Source of the DNA: Bacteroidaceae bacterium
Lineage (GTDB): Bacteria; Bacteroidota; Bacteroidia; Bacteroidales; Bacteroidaceae
Reading direction: 5' to 3'
Assembly: GCA_900769465.1 (NCBI GenBank)
Contig: CAAGGT010000179.1
Coordinates: 1 to 32,654, forward strand
Length of the DNA stretch: 32,654 bases
The translations under genes were made by a program, and so were the position numbers. Positions 1 through 6,506 of this stretch are shown piece by piece (within the stretch, counting starts at the first letter, position 1; every line of letters starts with the position of its first letter). A model generated the notes under the pieces. That model did no database searches, had not been told where the DNA came from, and was given only the letters and a program-made list of their open reading frames with translations.

Positions 1-376
1 ACTGAAGAATATTGCAGCAGCTGAGCTGATGCAATTTGTGAACAAAGGAAGCACCGAATGCCGTACACGACTGCCCTGTTCTTTGGTACTTTCTGTCGCA
101 CAGAAAGTACATATAGCAAAAACTACAGAAAGAATATAAGACAACTGAACAAGGTTAAAAATTGCGAGTAAATGTGCGTAAATTTACCCACAAAGTGAGC
201 GGAAGCAATTTCAAAAAAAGTTAAAACTACAATCAATTCTATAAATCAATAGACTATCCCCCAGGCTTATAGCAAACCGGGGCATCCACACCTTTTTACG
301 ACTGAGCCGGAATCTGCCGGAAATCGGCTCACCTGCATTTTGAAGTGACCCCGGAAATCCGACACGCTACATAAAC
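1..376. other. Non-coding stretch rich in inverted repeats
   Basis: I see no convincing gene here. One plus-strand frame stays open from base 2 to a stop at 137-139 and could be the end of a gene entering from the left, but its 45 codons resemble no family I know. On the minus strand two frames stay open for 30-50 codons across 240-370, also without a recognisable product. The stretch holds a hairpin at 86-110, a stem at 303-309/325-331, and an outer pair CCGGGG (277-282) / CCCCGG (349-354) enclosing it. The nested pairing of 277-354 would allow a folded RNA or a dispersed repeat remnant. No promoter was identified. Confidence 0.4.
86..110. repeat. Perfect hairpin, 11-bp stem and 3-nt loop
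   Basis: GTACTTTCTGT (86-96) and its exact reverse complement (100-110) flank the loop CGC. No T-run follows on either strand, so it is not an obvious terminator. A symmetric element like this may be a dispersed palindromic repeat; a genome-wide copy count would tell. Confidence 0.6.
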
Positions 377-420
377 AGACAAAAAGAGTGGCATCCAATT
401 GGATGCCACTCTTTTTGTCT
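377..420 (-). terminator. Terminator of the exb operon (44-bp perfect palindrome)
   Basis: Two 22-base arms, 377-398 and 399-420, are exact reverse complements centred on AATT. The core GAGTGGCATCC/GGATGCCACTC is flanked by AAAAA and TTTTT, so the hairpin can end transcription in both directions. It lies 17 bases past the stop of the last exbD gene on the minus strand, and transcript entering from the left would also stop here. Confidence 0.9.
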
Positions 421-437
421 ATGAATATCCTACGGGA

Positions 438-911
438 TTACTTGCCGTTTGCCTTCTCCTCGTTTGCAGAGTAGAATATCTGCAGAGCATAAGCCTTACG
501 CAACTGCATCTTGACATCGGACAAAAGACCCATATCAATATTGTTGTCAATCTTAAGAGCCACTTTCATTTTAGCAGCCTTAGAACCCAAGCGCTCCTTC
601 TCTTCAACTATATACGACTTGAGGTTGTTCACCTCGCGGCGTGAAAGCTGGCGGTCATTGAGCTGAATGCCGGCCTCCTGGCTCTCCTTGTTGTTCATCG
701 GAGTACCAATATAGATGTTTGTTATCGCAGATTTGCGCTCCAACTTCGTCAATTCAGTACCTTTTGGCAACTCAACCTGTACCTTAACCTCCTGCTCACG
801 CATAGATGTTACAATCATAAAGAAGAACAGGATAGAGAAGATCAAGTCAGGCAATGACGAGGTATTCAATTCAGGCATTTCTGCCTTTCCTTTGTCGCTA
901 AATTTACTCAT
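438..911 (-). CDS. exbD: ExbD/TolR-type biopolymer transport protein (second copy)
   Basis: This 157-residue protein has the ExbD/TolR plan: a short cytoplasmic N-terminus, one membrane helix (about residues 21-38) and a periplasmic domain. The helix starts with SSLPDLIFSILFFFMIVTSM; its Asp22 is the membrane Asp that carries ions in ExbD/TolR. ExbD works with ExbB to use ion-motive force to drive TonB or a related outer-membrane process. It begins two bases after the stop of the upstream exbD, so the two are almost certainly cotranscribed and coupled. The periplasmic part differs strongly from the upstream copy, which suggests a heteromeric pair rather than a recent duplication. No tonB is in the window. 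Confidence 0.9.
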   Translation of the reverse strand: MSKFSDKGKAEMPELNTSSLPDLIFSILFFFMIVTSMREQEVKVQVELPKGTELTKLERKSAITNIYIGTPMNNKESQEAGIQLNDRQLSRREVNNLKSYIVEEKERLGSKAAKMKVALKIDNNIDMGLLSDVKMQLRKAYALQIFYSANEEKANGK

Positions 912-913
912 AG

Positions 914-1600
914 TTACTTTCTCTTACCAATTTCAATAGGCTGAGCCTCAGAAATCATATTAACATAACGGCGACGGCACAATTCAAGTTCGTCGGCTGT
1001 AAGTTGTTTTTCTGGATCCTGAACACCATATACCTCCTTTGCAAACTCCTCACGCAAATCGTTGTAAGCGCTGTAGAGAACCTCCTGCACCTTGAAGTAC
1101 ACCTCGTACTTTGTAGAGCGGTCGGTCTGCAAGGTAATAACGTGCTGGTTGTTCCTTACGATGTTGCTGACACCATTGGGGTAGTTCAACTCAAGGCCTG
1201 CATCGTTTATATATGTGATGGTATCCATCTTTTTCTTTGGCTCGGGATAGTTTTCGTTGATTTTACCACCGGGGGTGTTCGCTGTAATGAACTCCTTGGC
1301 CAACTCACGCAACTCATCGAGTTCGTCAACCTTGAGCATCAACGGTCTTTCACCTTCCCTCAACTTACCGGCGGTAACCATTATCTCGTTGTCCATATTC
1401 ACATACACCTTCAAAAGGTTGCGCTCATGAACCTCGGGGTCATCCTGCTGTTGTTCATCAGGAGGGTTTGGAAGCATAACCTGCAAACCAAAGTTCGAGT
1501 TCATTGATGTCACGACCAAGAAAAAGATGAGCAGAATGAACGAGATATCCGCTGTTGAGCTGGCGTTGATTCCCGGAACTTTTCTTTTACTTTTTCCCAT
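914..1600 (-). CDS. exbD: ExbD/TolR-type biopolymer transport protein (first, long copy)
   Basis: This 228-residue ExbD-family protein has a basic N-terminus, one membrane helix (about residues 17-34, ADISFILLIFFLVVTSM) with the conserved Asp18, and a long periplasmic region. It is well above the usual 130-160 residues. The extra length is a middle segment (about residues 70-150) rich in acidic and Asn/Pro residues that interrupts the ExbD fold, plus a charged C-terminal tail ending in GKRK. Long ExbD proteins beside a normal one are familiar in Bacteroidetes exb clusters. Its start lies 27 bases past the stop of the four-helix membrane protein gene. Its exact partner (TonB or another energised system) cannot be told from sequence. 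Confidence 0.88.
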   Translation of the reverse strand: MGKSKRKVPGINASSTADISFILLIFFLVVTSMNSNFGLQVMLPNPPDEQQQDDPEVHERNLLKVYVNMDNEIMVTAGKLREGERPLMLKVDELDELRELAKEFITANTPGGKINENYPEPKKKMDTITYINDAGLELNYPNGVSNIVRNNQHVITLQTDRSTKYEVYFKVQEVLYSAYNDLREEFAKEVYGVQDPEKQLTADELELCRRRYVNMISEAQPIEIGKRK

Positions 1601-1627
1601 TATTAAACGTTGTTATAAAATGGTTAA

Positions 1628-2068
1628 TCAAGAACGCATTTTTGAAATAGCGAAACTGCCGAGCATACACAAAGCGGCAATGCCGAACAATGCATACTGC
1701 AGATACAACACGAAATCAAGTTTTGTAGGAGATACAAAATACAAGACCACGATAGCAACGGCAGCAACAGCAAGGCGAATAGCCTTCTTTGCGAGTCCCT
1801 GTGTGCTGGCCATCATACCCTTAACGGCTGCTGTTGACTCAAAAGCGAGTACCAACAACAATGTTACAATGCACATGGCATAGCACAGGTAGAGAGACAG
1901 CTCCATAAATTTAGGATAAGGCAACTCGGTCACCTCACCTGCCTCAGATGTCTGCTCCAATACCAATGGCTCACCTACAAAGAAGAAGAGCGCGAAGACA
2001 ACCAGAATTATGGCTGCAAAGGCATAGAGGACATACTTTGATATTTTTGAATATAATTCAGCTTTCAT
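1628..2068 (-). CDS. Exb-cluster membrane protein of unknown function
   Basis: This 146-residue protein has four predicted membrane helices, about residues 12-33, 55-76, 94-112 and 118-138. The loop after helix 1 is acidic and the C-terminus is basic (SKMRS), so both ends are probably cytoplasmic. I see no catalytic motif and do not recognise a named family. Its place between exbB and the two exbD genes on the same strand suggests an accessory subunit of that ion-driven complex; this is inference from position only. Confidence 0.75.
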   Translation of the reverse strand: MKAELYSKISKYVLYAFAAIILVVFALFFFVGEPLVLEQTSEAGEVTELPYPKFMELSLYLCYAMCIVTLLLVLAFESTAAVKGMMASTQGLAKKAIRLAVAAVAIVVLYFVSPTKLDFVLYLQYALFGIAALCMLGSFAISKMRS

Positions 2069-2091
2069 AAGTATTCTTTATTTAGCTGTTA

Positions 2092-2946
2092 TTACTTCTT
2101 GAAATTGTACTTTGTGAGCAAGTCAAGCAAAGTGATTGAAGAATCCTCCATATCGGCAACGATAGACTCGATCTTGGTGAGGATAAAGTTGTAGAATACC
2201 TGAAGGATAAGAGCTACGATAATACCGTAGATTGTTGTGATAAGAGCCACCTTCATACCACCGGCAACGATAGTTGGAGAGATATCACCCTCGCGCTGGA
2301 TTGTATCGAAGGCCATAACCATACCGATCACAGTACCCAAGAATCCGAGTGATGGAGCCATCGCGATGAACAATGTGATCCATGAGCAACCCTTCTCAAG
2401 CATTGAAGACTGGAGGCTACCGTAAGATACAACTGAACGCTCTACAGTGTCGAGACCCTCGTCAATGCGGAGAAGGCCCTGATAGCAGATAGCAGCCACA
2501 GGACCTGCAGTGTTGCGGCAAACTTCCTTCGCAGCCTCAACATCACCCTTTGAAAGAGCATCGGCAATTGCGCCCATAAGTTTCTTTGCATTAACCTTTG
2601 CAAGGCTCAAATAGATAATACGCTCGATACAGAATGCGAGACCGATAACCAAAGCGATTGATACAAGAGCCATGAACTCGGGACCACCCTCGATGAACTT
2701 TGTCTTCAAACCTTTGTGTACGCCAAGGATACCACCTTCAGCAACAACAGCCTCTTCAGCTGGAGCCTCCTCTGCAGCAGCCTCCTCTGTTGCAGGAGCC
2801 TCTACGGGGATTGAATCATTTGGAATAGAATCGCTGATAGCGGCAACTGCATCTTCTGATGTAGCTACAGGAGTTGCATCCTGAGCATAAACCTGGGCTG
2901 TAGCGAACAGGCCCAACATTGCAACGATTGCAAAAAGCTTTTTCAT
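2092..2946 (-). CDS. exbB: ExbB/TolQ/MotA family proton-channel protein
   Basis: This 284-residue protein carries the MotA/TolQ/ExbB channel domain. Residues 1-21 look like a cleavable signal peptide (basic start, hydrophobic core, VYAQD). Residues 25-70 are rich in Ala, Glu and Pro. Three membrane helices follow, near 90-112, 185-207 and 226-250, with the family segment APSLGFLGTVIGMVMAF at the start of the channel core and GGMKVALITTIYG in the last helix. ExbB pentamers surround ExbD and pass ions across the inner membrane. The signal-peptide-plus-acidic N-terminus is absent from E. coli ExbB but known in Bacteroidetes and some other phyla. It heads the protein-coding part of the exb cluster, 49 bases after tRNA-Ser. 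Confidence 0.92.
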   Translation of the reverse strand: MKKLFAIVAMLGLFATAQVYAQDATPVATSEDAVAAISDSIPNDSIPVEAPATEEAAAEEAPAEEAVVAEGGILGVHKGLKTKFIEGGPEFMALVSIALVIGLAFCIERIIYLSLAKVNAKKLMGAIADALSKGDVEAAKEVCRNTAGPVAAICYQGLLRIDEGLDTVERSVVSYGSLQSSMLEKGCSWITLFIAMAPSLGFLGTVIGMVMAFDTIQREGDISPTIVAGGMKVALITTIYGIIVALILQVFYNFILTKIESIVADMEDSSITLLDLLTKYNFKK

Positions 2947-2995
2947 TTTGTTTAATTTTTAGATTAATATTTTAAGTTAATTCATTCAAACACAG

Positions 2996-3083
2996 CGGAA
3001 AGAGGGGGATTCGAACCCCCGATACGCTTTTGACGTATACACGCTTTCCAGGCGTGCCTCTTCAACCACTCGAGCATCTTTCC
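2996..3083 (-). tRNA. tRNA-Ser (anticodon GGA)
   Basis: Read on the minus strand, the acceptor arms GGAAAGA (3083-3077) and TCTTTCC (3003-2997) pair perfectly and are followed by discriminator G at 2996. The anticodon stem CACGC/GCGTG holds the loop CTGGAAA, giving anticodon GGA, which reads UCC and UCU. A long variable arm (about TACGTCAAAAGCGTA) and the T-arm GGGGGTTCGAATCCCCC identify a class II serine tRNA. CCA is not encoded and must be added after transcription. It sits just upstream of exbB on the same strand. Confidence 0.96.
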
Positions 3084-3153
3084 CTAATATCGTCGGCATC
3101 CAATCGGGTTGCAAGTTACAACTTTTTTTGCAATGCAACACTTTATTTCACGA

Positions 3154-3161
3154 CAAAAGTA
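3154..3161 (-). promoter_or_regulatory. Candidate -7 box for tRNA-Ser and the exb operon
   Basis: Read on the minus strand, TACTTTTG matches the Bacteroidetes -7 consensus TAnnTTTG. A TTTG at 3188-3185 lies 23 bases further upstream, slightly more than the usual 19-21. Transcription would start near 3147, about 64 bases before the tRNA. Confidence 0.5.
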
Positions 3162-3307
3162 GTTTTTTTTTTCGAATCGGTAAACAAATATTAAAAAATC
3201 ATCGGCACATTCGTAAAAAAAATGCATTTATAAGATTTTTTAACACTATGTAACGGATATGGGGATAAAAAACAGTAAAACGTGACAGGCTTTTATAAAT
3301 TATTCCA

Positions 3308-3315
3308 TACTTTTG
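3308..3315 (+). promoter_or_regulatory. Candidate -7 box for the lpxK operon
   Basis: TACTTTTG fits TAnnTTTG exactly. A clear -33 TTTG is not seen at ideal spacing. The start point would fall at about 3321-3323, only some 26 bases before the lpxK start and right at the ATG of a nine-codon reading frame. Confidence 0.5.
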
Positions 3316-3321
3316 CATAAA

Positions 3322-3351
3322 ATGAATGACAGTAGACCAACGCCATTGTGA
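3322..3351 (+). other. Possible nine-codon leader frame before lpxK
   Basis: ATG at 3322 opens a frame encoding MNDSRPTPL that stops at TGA 3349-3351. That stop overlaps the GTG start of lpxK (3348-3350) as GTGA, the classic coupling overlap. Its ATG lies almost at the predicted transcription start, so it would be translated leaderless. It may be chance; no ribosome-binding site is seen for either start. Confidence 0.25.
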
Positions 3352-4409
3352 AAAGAGTTTTTTTGCGCACTCTGACAGATGCCATAAACCCATACTCCTG
3401 GGTAATGGCTGCGAGAAACAAGGCCTTTGATGCAGGACTGCTCAAAAGCCACACCCCGGCCATACCTACAATCTGTGTAGGCAACATTTCTGTGGGCGGG
3501 ACAGGCAAGACTCCACACATAGAATATATTGCAAAGACCTTGAGAGAGAGATTTGCCATTGCCGTGTTGAGCCGAGGCTACGGGCGCAAGAGCAAAGGTT
3601 ATGTCAAAGCTGACGCACAGACCACGATGGAGCAGATTGGCGACGAGCCGTTCCAGATAAAAGAGAAGTTCGGGAGCATGGAGGTGGCGGTGTGCGAGAA
3701 ACGTGTCACAGGAATTGAGAAACTTATGGCCGGGAACGGGAACCTGCAGGCTATCCTTCTTGACGATGCATTCCAGCACCGCTACGTGAAGGCCGGTTTG
3801 AACATACTCCTGATTGACAGTAACCGCCCGTTGTGGCAGGACTGCGTACTGCCGTTCGGCCGTCTGCGCGAATGCCCATCGGGAATAAGGCGTGCCGACA
3901 TTGTCATATTCACGAAATGCAATGGCATTACCGACGAACAAAGGGCCTTATATAGCCGTTACATTAGAGAAAAAAAAGATGTGCCGGTCTATTTCTCGGG
4001 AATAGACTACGGAACGCCCTACCCTATATGTGGAAACAGCAGGAAGGAGATTGGGATAACACCCGGAAGCCGCATCTTGCTTGTCACAGGCATAGCAAGG
4101 CCGCAACCGATGAAAGCCGAGTTGGAAACAAGGGGAGCCAATGTGGAACTGATGCAGTTCGGCGACCACCACAACTTTGACACGGCTGATTTTGACGGTA
4201 TCGCCAAGCGCTTCCTGAGAGGCGGGTTCACAATGATTGTGACTACAGAGAAGGATGCCACCAGAATGAAGGGACGCAAGGAGTTGCCGCAAGTGATACG
4301 CGACAACACTTATGCTTTGCCAATTGAGGTGAAGTTCCTGAACGGAGATGAAAGATTGTTTAACAAAAATATTTACGACTATGTTACAGAAAATTCAAGA
4401 GACAGCTGA
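3348..4409 (+). CDS. lpxK: Tetraacyldisaccharide 4'-kinase (lipid A synthesis)
   Basis: LpxK phosphorylates the 4' position of the lipid A disaccharide at the inner membrane, giving lipid IVA. This 353-residue protein has the N-terminal membrane-associated segment (NPYSWVMAARNKAFDAGLL), the Walker A loop GGTGKT at residues 50-55 inside CVGNISVGGTGKTPH, LSRGYGR near 74-80, and DDAFQHR at 139-145, all LpxK hallmarks. Length is normal. The start is GTG: no in-frame ATG lies between it and the conserved N-terminal segment, and the homology begins at once. It leads a plus-strand operon with punA and thiL, and its last 29 bases overlap punA. Confidence 0.95.
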   Translation: MKRVFLRTLTDAINPYSWVMAARNKAFDAGLLKSHTPAIPTICVGNISVGGTGKTPHIEYIAKTLRERFAIAVLSRGYGRKSKGYVKADAQTTMEQIGDEPFQIKEKFGSMEVAVCEKRVTGIEKLMAGNGNLQAILLDDAFQHRYVKAGLNILLIDSNRPLWQDCVLPFGRLRECPSGIRRADIVIFTKCNGITDEQRALYSRYIREKKDVPVYFSGIDYGTPYPICGNSRKEIGITPGSRILLVTGIARPQPMKAELETRGANVELMQFGDHHNFDTADFDGIAKRFLRGGFTMIVTTEKDATRMKGRKELPQVIRDNTYALPIEVKFLNGDERLFNKNIYDYVTENSRDS

Positions 4410-5190
4410 ATTCCTGAAAGGTAAGATGACCACATCACCCGAAACAGCTATCATACTCGGCACCGGCCTCGGCAGCCTTGTAAACGAGATAACAGACAAG
4501 TATGAGATCGAGTACAAGGATATTCCCAATTTCCCTTTGTCAACAGTAGAAGGACATTCGGGCAAGCTCATCTTCGGCAAGCTCGGCAACAAGGAGATCA
4601 TGGCAATGCAGGGACGCTTCCACTTTTACGAAGGATATTCAATGAAAGAGGTGACATTCCCTGTACGCGTCATGCGCGAATTGGGCATAAAGACCCTGTT
4701 CGTTTCAAATGCAGCAGGCGGCATGAACCCCGATTTCCTCATTGGCGACCTGATGATCATCAATGACCATATCAACTTTTTCCCCGAGCATCCGCTGCGC
4801 GGCAAGAACATCCCTTATGGCGACCGTTTCCCCGATATGAGCGCCGCATATGACAAGGGCCTCATAGCTATGGCAAAGGAGGTTGCAGCCGAAAAGGGCA
4901 TACGTGTTGTAGAGGGTATATATCTTGGTACACAAGGCCCTACTTTTGAAACTCCTGCCGAGTATCGTATGTTCCACCGTATGGGTGGTGATGCTGTAGG
5001 AATGTCAACAGTCCCCGAGGTGATTGTTGCACGTCACTGCGGCATACGCGTGTTCGGAATCTCTGTAATCACCGACTTGGGTGTGGAGGGCATTGTAGTA
5101 GAGTGCAGCCACGAGGAGGTGCAGAAGGCAGCCGACGAGGCACAGCCCAAGATGACAACCATATTCCGCGAAATAGTAAACCGCGCATAA
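4381..5190 (+). CDS. punA: Purine nucleoside phosphorylase (trimeric type)
   Basis: This 269-residue enzyme splits purine nucleosides with phosphate into base and ribose-1-phosphate for salvage. Family motifs are GTGLGSL (27-33), EGHSGKL (57-63), MQGRFHFYEGYS (76-87), SNAAGGMN (109-116), GTQGPTFETPAEYR (183-196) and GGDAVGMSTVPEV (202-214). I chose ATG 4381 rather than in-frame ATG 4348 because homology starts about there and the shorter overlap with lpxK (29 bases) is more usual. Position 232, in FGISVITDLG, is Asp where human PNP has base-binding Asn243, so acceptance of 6-aminopurines such as adenosine is possible. The next gene, thiL, follows after 12 bases. Confidence 0.93.
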   Translation: MLQKIQETAEFLKGKMTTSPETAIILGTGLGSLVNEITDKYEIEYKDIPNFPLSTVEGHSGKLIFGKLGNKEIMAMQGRFHFYEGYSMKEVTFPVRVMRELGIKTLFVSNAAGGMNPDFLIGDLMIINDHINFFPEHPLRGKNIPYGDRFPDMSAAYDKGLIAMAKEVAAEKGIRVVEGIYLGTQGPTFETPAEYRMFHRMGGDAVGMSTVPEVIVARHCGIRVFGISVITDLGVEGIVVECSHEEVQKAADEAQPKMTTIFREIVNRA

Positions 5191-5202
5191 AGACCTACCG
5201 AC

Positions 5203-6237
5203 ATGAACACGACAAAACGCACTGAAATATCTTCATTGGGCGAATTCGGTTTCATCGAGCGCCTGACTGAGGGAATTACTCCTGTAAACAAGGAGACGGT
5301 GATGGGAGTGGGTGACGATGCAGCAATCCTCCAATTCAAGGATGACGAGGAGGTGCTGATTTCCACCGACCTTTTTATGGAAGGCGTGCATTTCGACCTC
5401 ACCTATTTTCCGCTCAAGCACCTGGGTTACAAGGTTGTTGTAGCAAACATCTCGGACATATACGCAATGAACGGTACGCCCAAGCAGATAACCGTCTCAT
5501 TGGGTATCAGCCGCAAGTTCTGCATCGAGGACATCGAGGAACTATATTCGGGCATACGGCTTGCCTGCGAACAGTACGGCGTTGACATTGTGGGCGGTGA
5601 CACGACATCGTCACTCACCGGCCTTGCCATAAGCATCACGGCAACAGGTACCGCGCCCAAAGGCACTGCAGTGAAAAGAAGCACCGCAAAAGAGACCGAC
5701 CTTATTTGCGTTACCGGTAACCTGGGAGCCGCATATATGGGACTCCAACTCCTTGAACGCGAGAAGATTGCCACTGCCGACAAGGATATGCAACCCGATT
5801 TCTCGGGCAAGGAGTATATCCTTGAGCGCCAGCTCAAGCCCGAAGCACGCAAGGAGATCATAGAGAAGCTGCGCGAGGAGAATATAAGACCCACATCAAT
5901 GATGGACATAAGCGACGGCCTTGCATCGGAGCTGATGCACATATGCAAGCAGAGCGGGGTGGGTTGCAGAATCTACGAGGAGCGCATCCCCATTGACTAC
6001 CAGACTGCCATTATGGCCGAGGAGTTGAACCTCAATGTCATCACCTGCGCTCTTGGTGGAGGCGAGGATTATGAATTGCTGTTCACAGTCCCCATTGCCG
6101 ACCATGAGAAGGTTGCCGCAATGAAGGATGTACGTGTAATCGGACACATTGTGAGCGACACGATGGGCCTTGCCCTCATCACACGCGATGGTGCCGAGAT
6201 GCATCTGAAGGCACAAGGCTGGACACCACAGGAGTAA
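5203..6237 (+). CDS. thiL: Thiamine-monophosphate kinase
   Basis: ThiL phosphorylates thiamine monophosphate with ATP to the cofactor thiamine diphosphate. The 344-residue protein belongs to the PurM/AIR synthetase fold family. It shows the N-terminal ELGEFG-like segment (SLGEFGFIERL), the metal-binding GVGDDAA, STDLFMEGVHF, ANISDIYAMNG, VGGDTTSS, and the C-terminal MMDISDGLASEL and ALGGGEDYELLF. All the Asp residues that bind Mg-ATP appear present and length is typical. It is third in the lpxK-punA-thiL operon. No thiamine biosynthesis gene is nearby, so it may also serve salvaged thiamine. Confidence 0.95.
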   Translation: MNTTKRTEISSLGEFGFIERLTEGITPVNKETVMGVGDDAAILQFKDDEEVLISTDLFMEGVHFDLTYFPLKHLGYKVVVANISDIYAMNGTPKQITVSLGISRKFCIEDIEELYSGIRLACEQYGVDIVGGDTTSSLTGLAISITATGTAPKGTAVKRSTAKETDLICVTGNLGAAYMGLQLLEREKIATADKDMQPDFSGKEYILERQLKPEARKEIIEKLREENIRPTSMMDISDGLASELMHICKQSGVGCRIYEERIPIDYQTAIMAEELNLNVITCALGGGEDYELLFTVPIADHEKVAAMKDVRVIGHIVSDTMGLALITRDGAEMHLKAQGWTPQE

Positions 6238-6244
6238 CGGGAAG

Positions 6245-6466
6245 ATGATACTCCACAACATTGTACAGGCGATATTCCTGTTGACCGGTGCAATTGCACT
6301 ATTGGCATCTTTGTTCAATTGGGAATGGTTCTTCACCGCCGACAATTGCCGTTTCTTTGTAAAGAAATTCGGCCGTAACGGAGCGCGGTGGATATATGGC
6401 ACCATAGGGATGATGCTGATTGCCGCAGCGATATATTTCTTTCTGCAGATAGAAAGGTTCAAATAG
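6245..6466 (+). CDS. Small two-helix membrane protein, Imm17-like
   Basis: This 73-residue protein has two membrane helices (about residues 5-25 and 49-67) around a short loop with NWEWFFTADNCRFFVKKFGRNGARW. The NW.WFF motif and the FGRNGAR motif before helix 2 match my memory of the Imm17 family of Bacteroidetes, named from polymorphic toxin loci. No toxin gene is near, so an immunity role here is doubtful. It starts 7 bases after thiL, ends the operon, and stops with TAG immediately before the terminator hairpin. Confidence 0.7.
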   Translation: MILHNIVQAIFLLTGAIALLASLFNWEWFFTADNCRFFVKKFGRNGARWIYGTIGMMLIAAAIYFFLQIERFK

Positions 6467-6467
6467 A

Positions 6468-6506
6468 AAATAGAATCAGCAGCACTCGTGGCTGCTGATT
6501 CTATTT
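6468..6506. terminator. Bidirectional terminator between converging operons
   Basis: The arms AAATAGAATCAGCAGC (6468-6483) and GCTGCTGATTCTATTT (6491-6506) pair perfectly over 16 bases around a 7-base loop. T-rich sequence follows on the plus strand (TATTTTGTTT) and A-rich sequence precedes it, so it can serve both the lpxK operon and the mrp operon. The right arm reaches into the mrp stop codon. Confidence 0.9.

Noticed and set aside
1004..1507. 167-codon plus-strand frame opposite exbD
   Set aside because: It lies wholly opposite a clear ExbD gene, is rich in Leu/Val/Cys as expected from antisense translation, and matches no family.
2996..3083. tRNA-Ser as an integration site for a mobile element
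   Set aside because: No integrase, no repeated tRNA 3' end and no foreign-looking genes on either side.
3300..3941. 213-codon minus-strand frame opposite lpxK
   Set aside because: It mirrors the well-supported lpxK gene and shows no recognisable domain.
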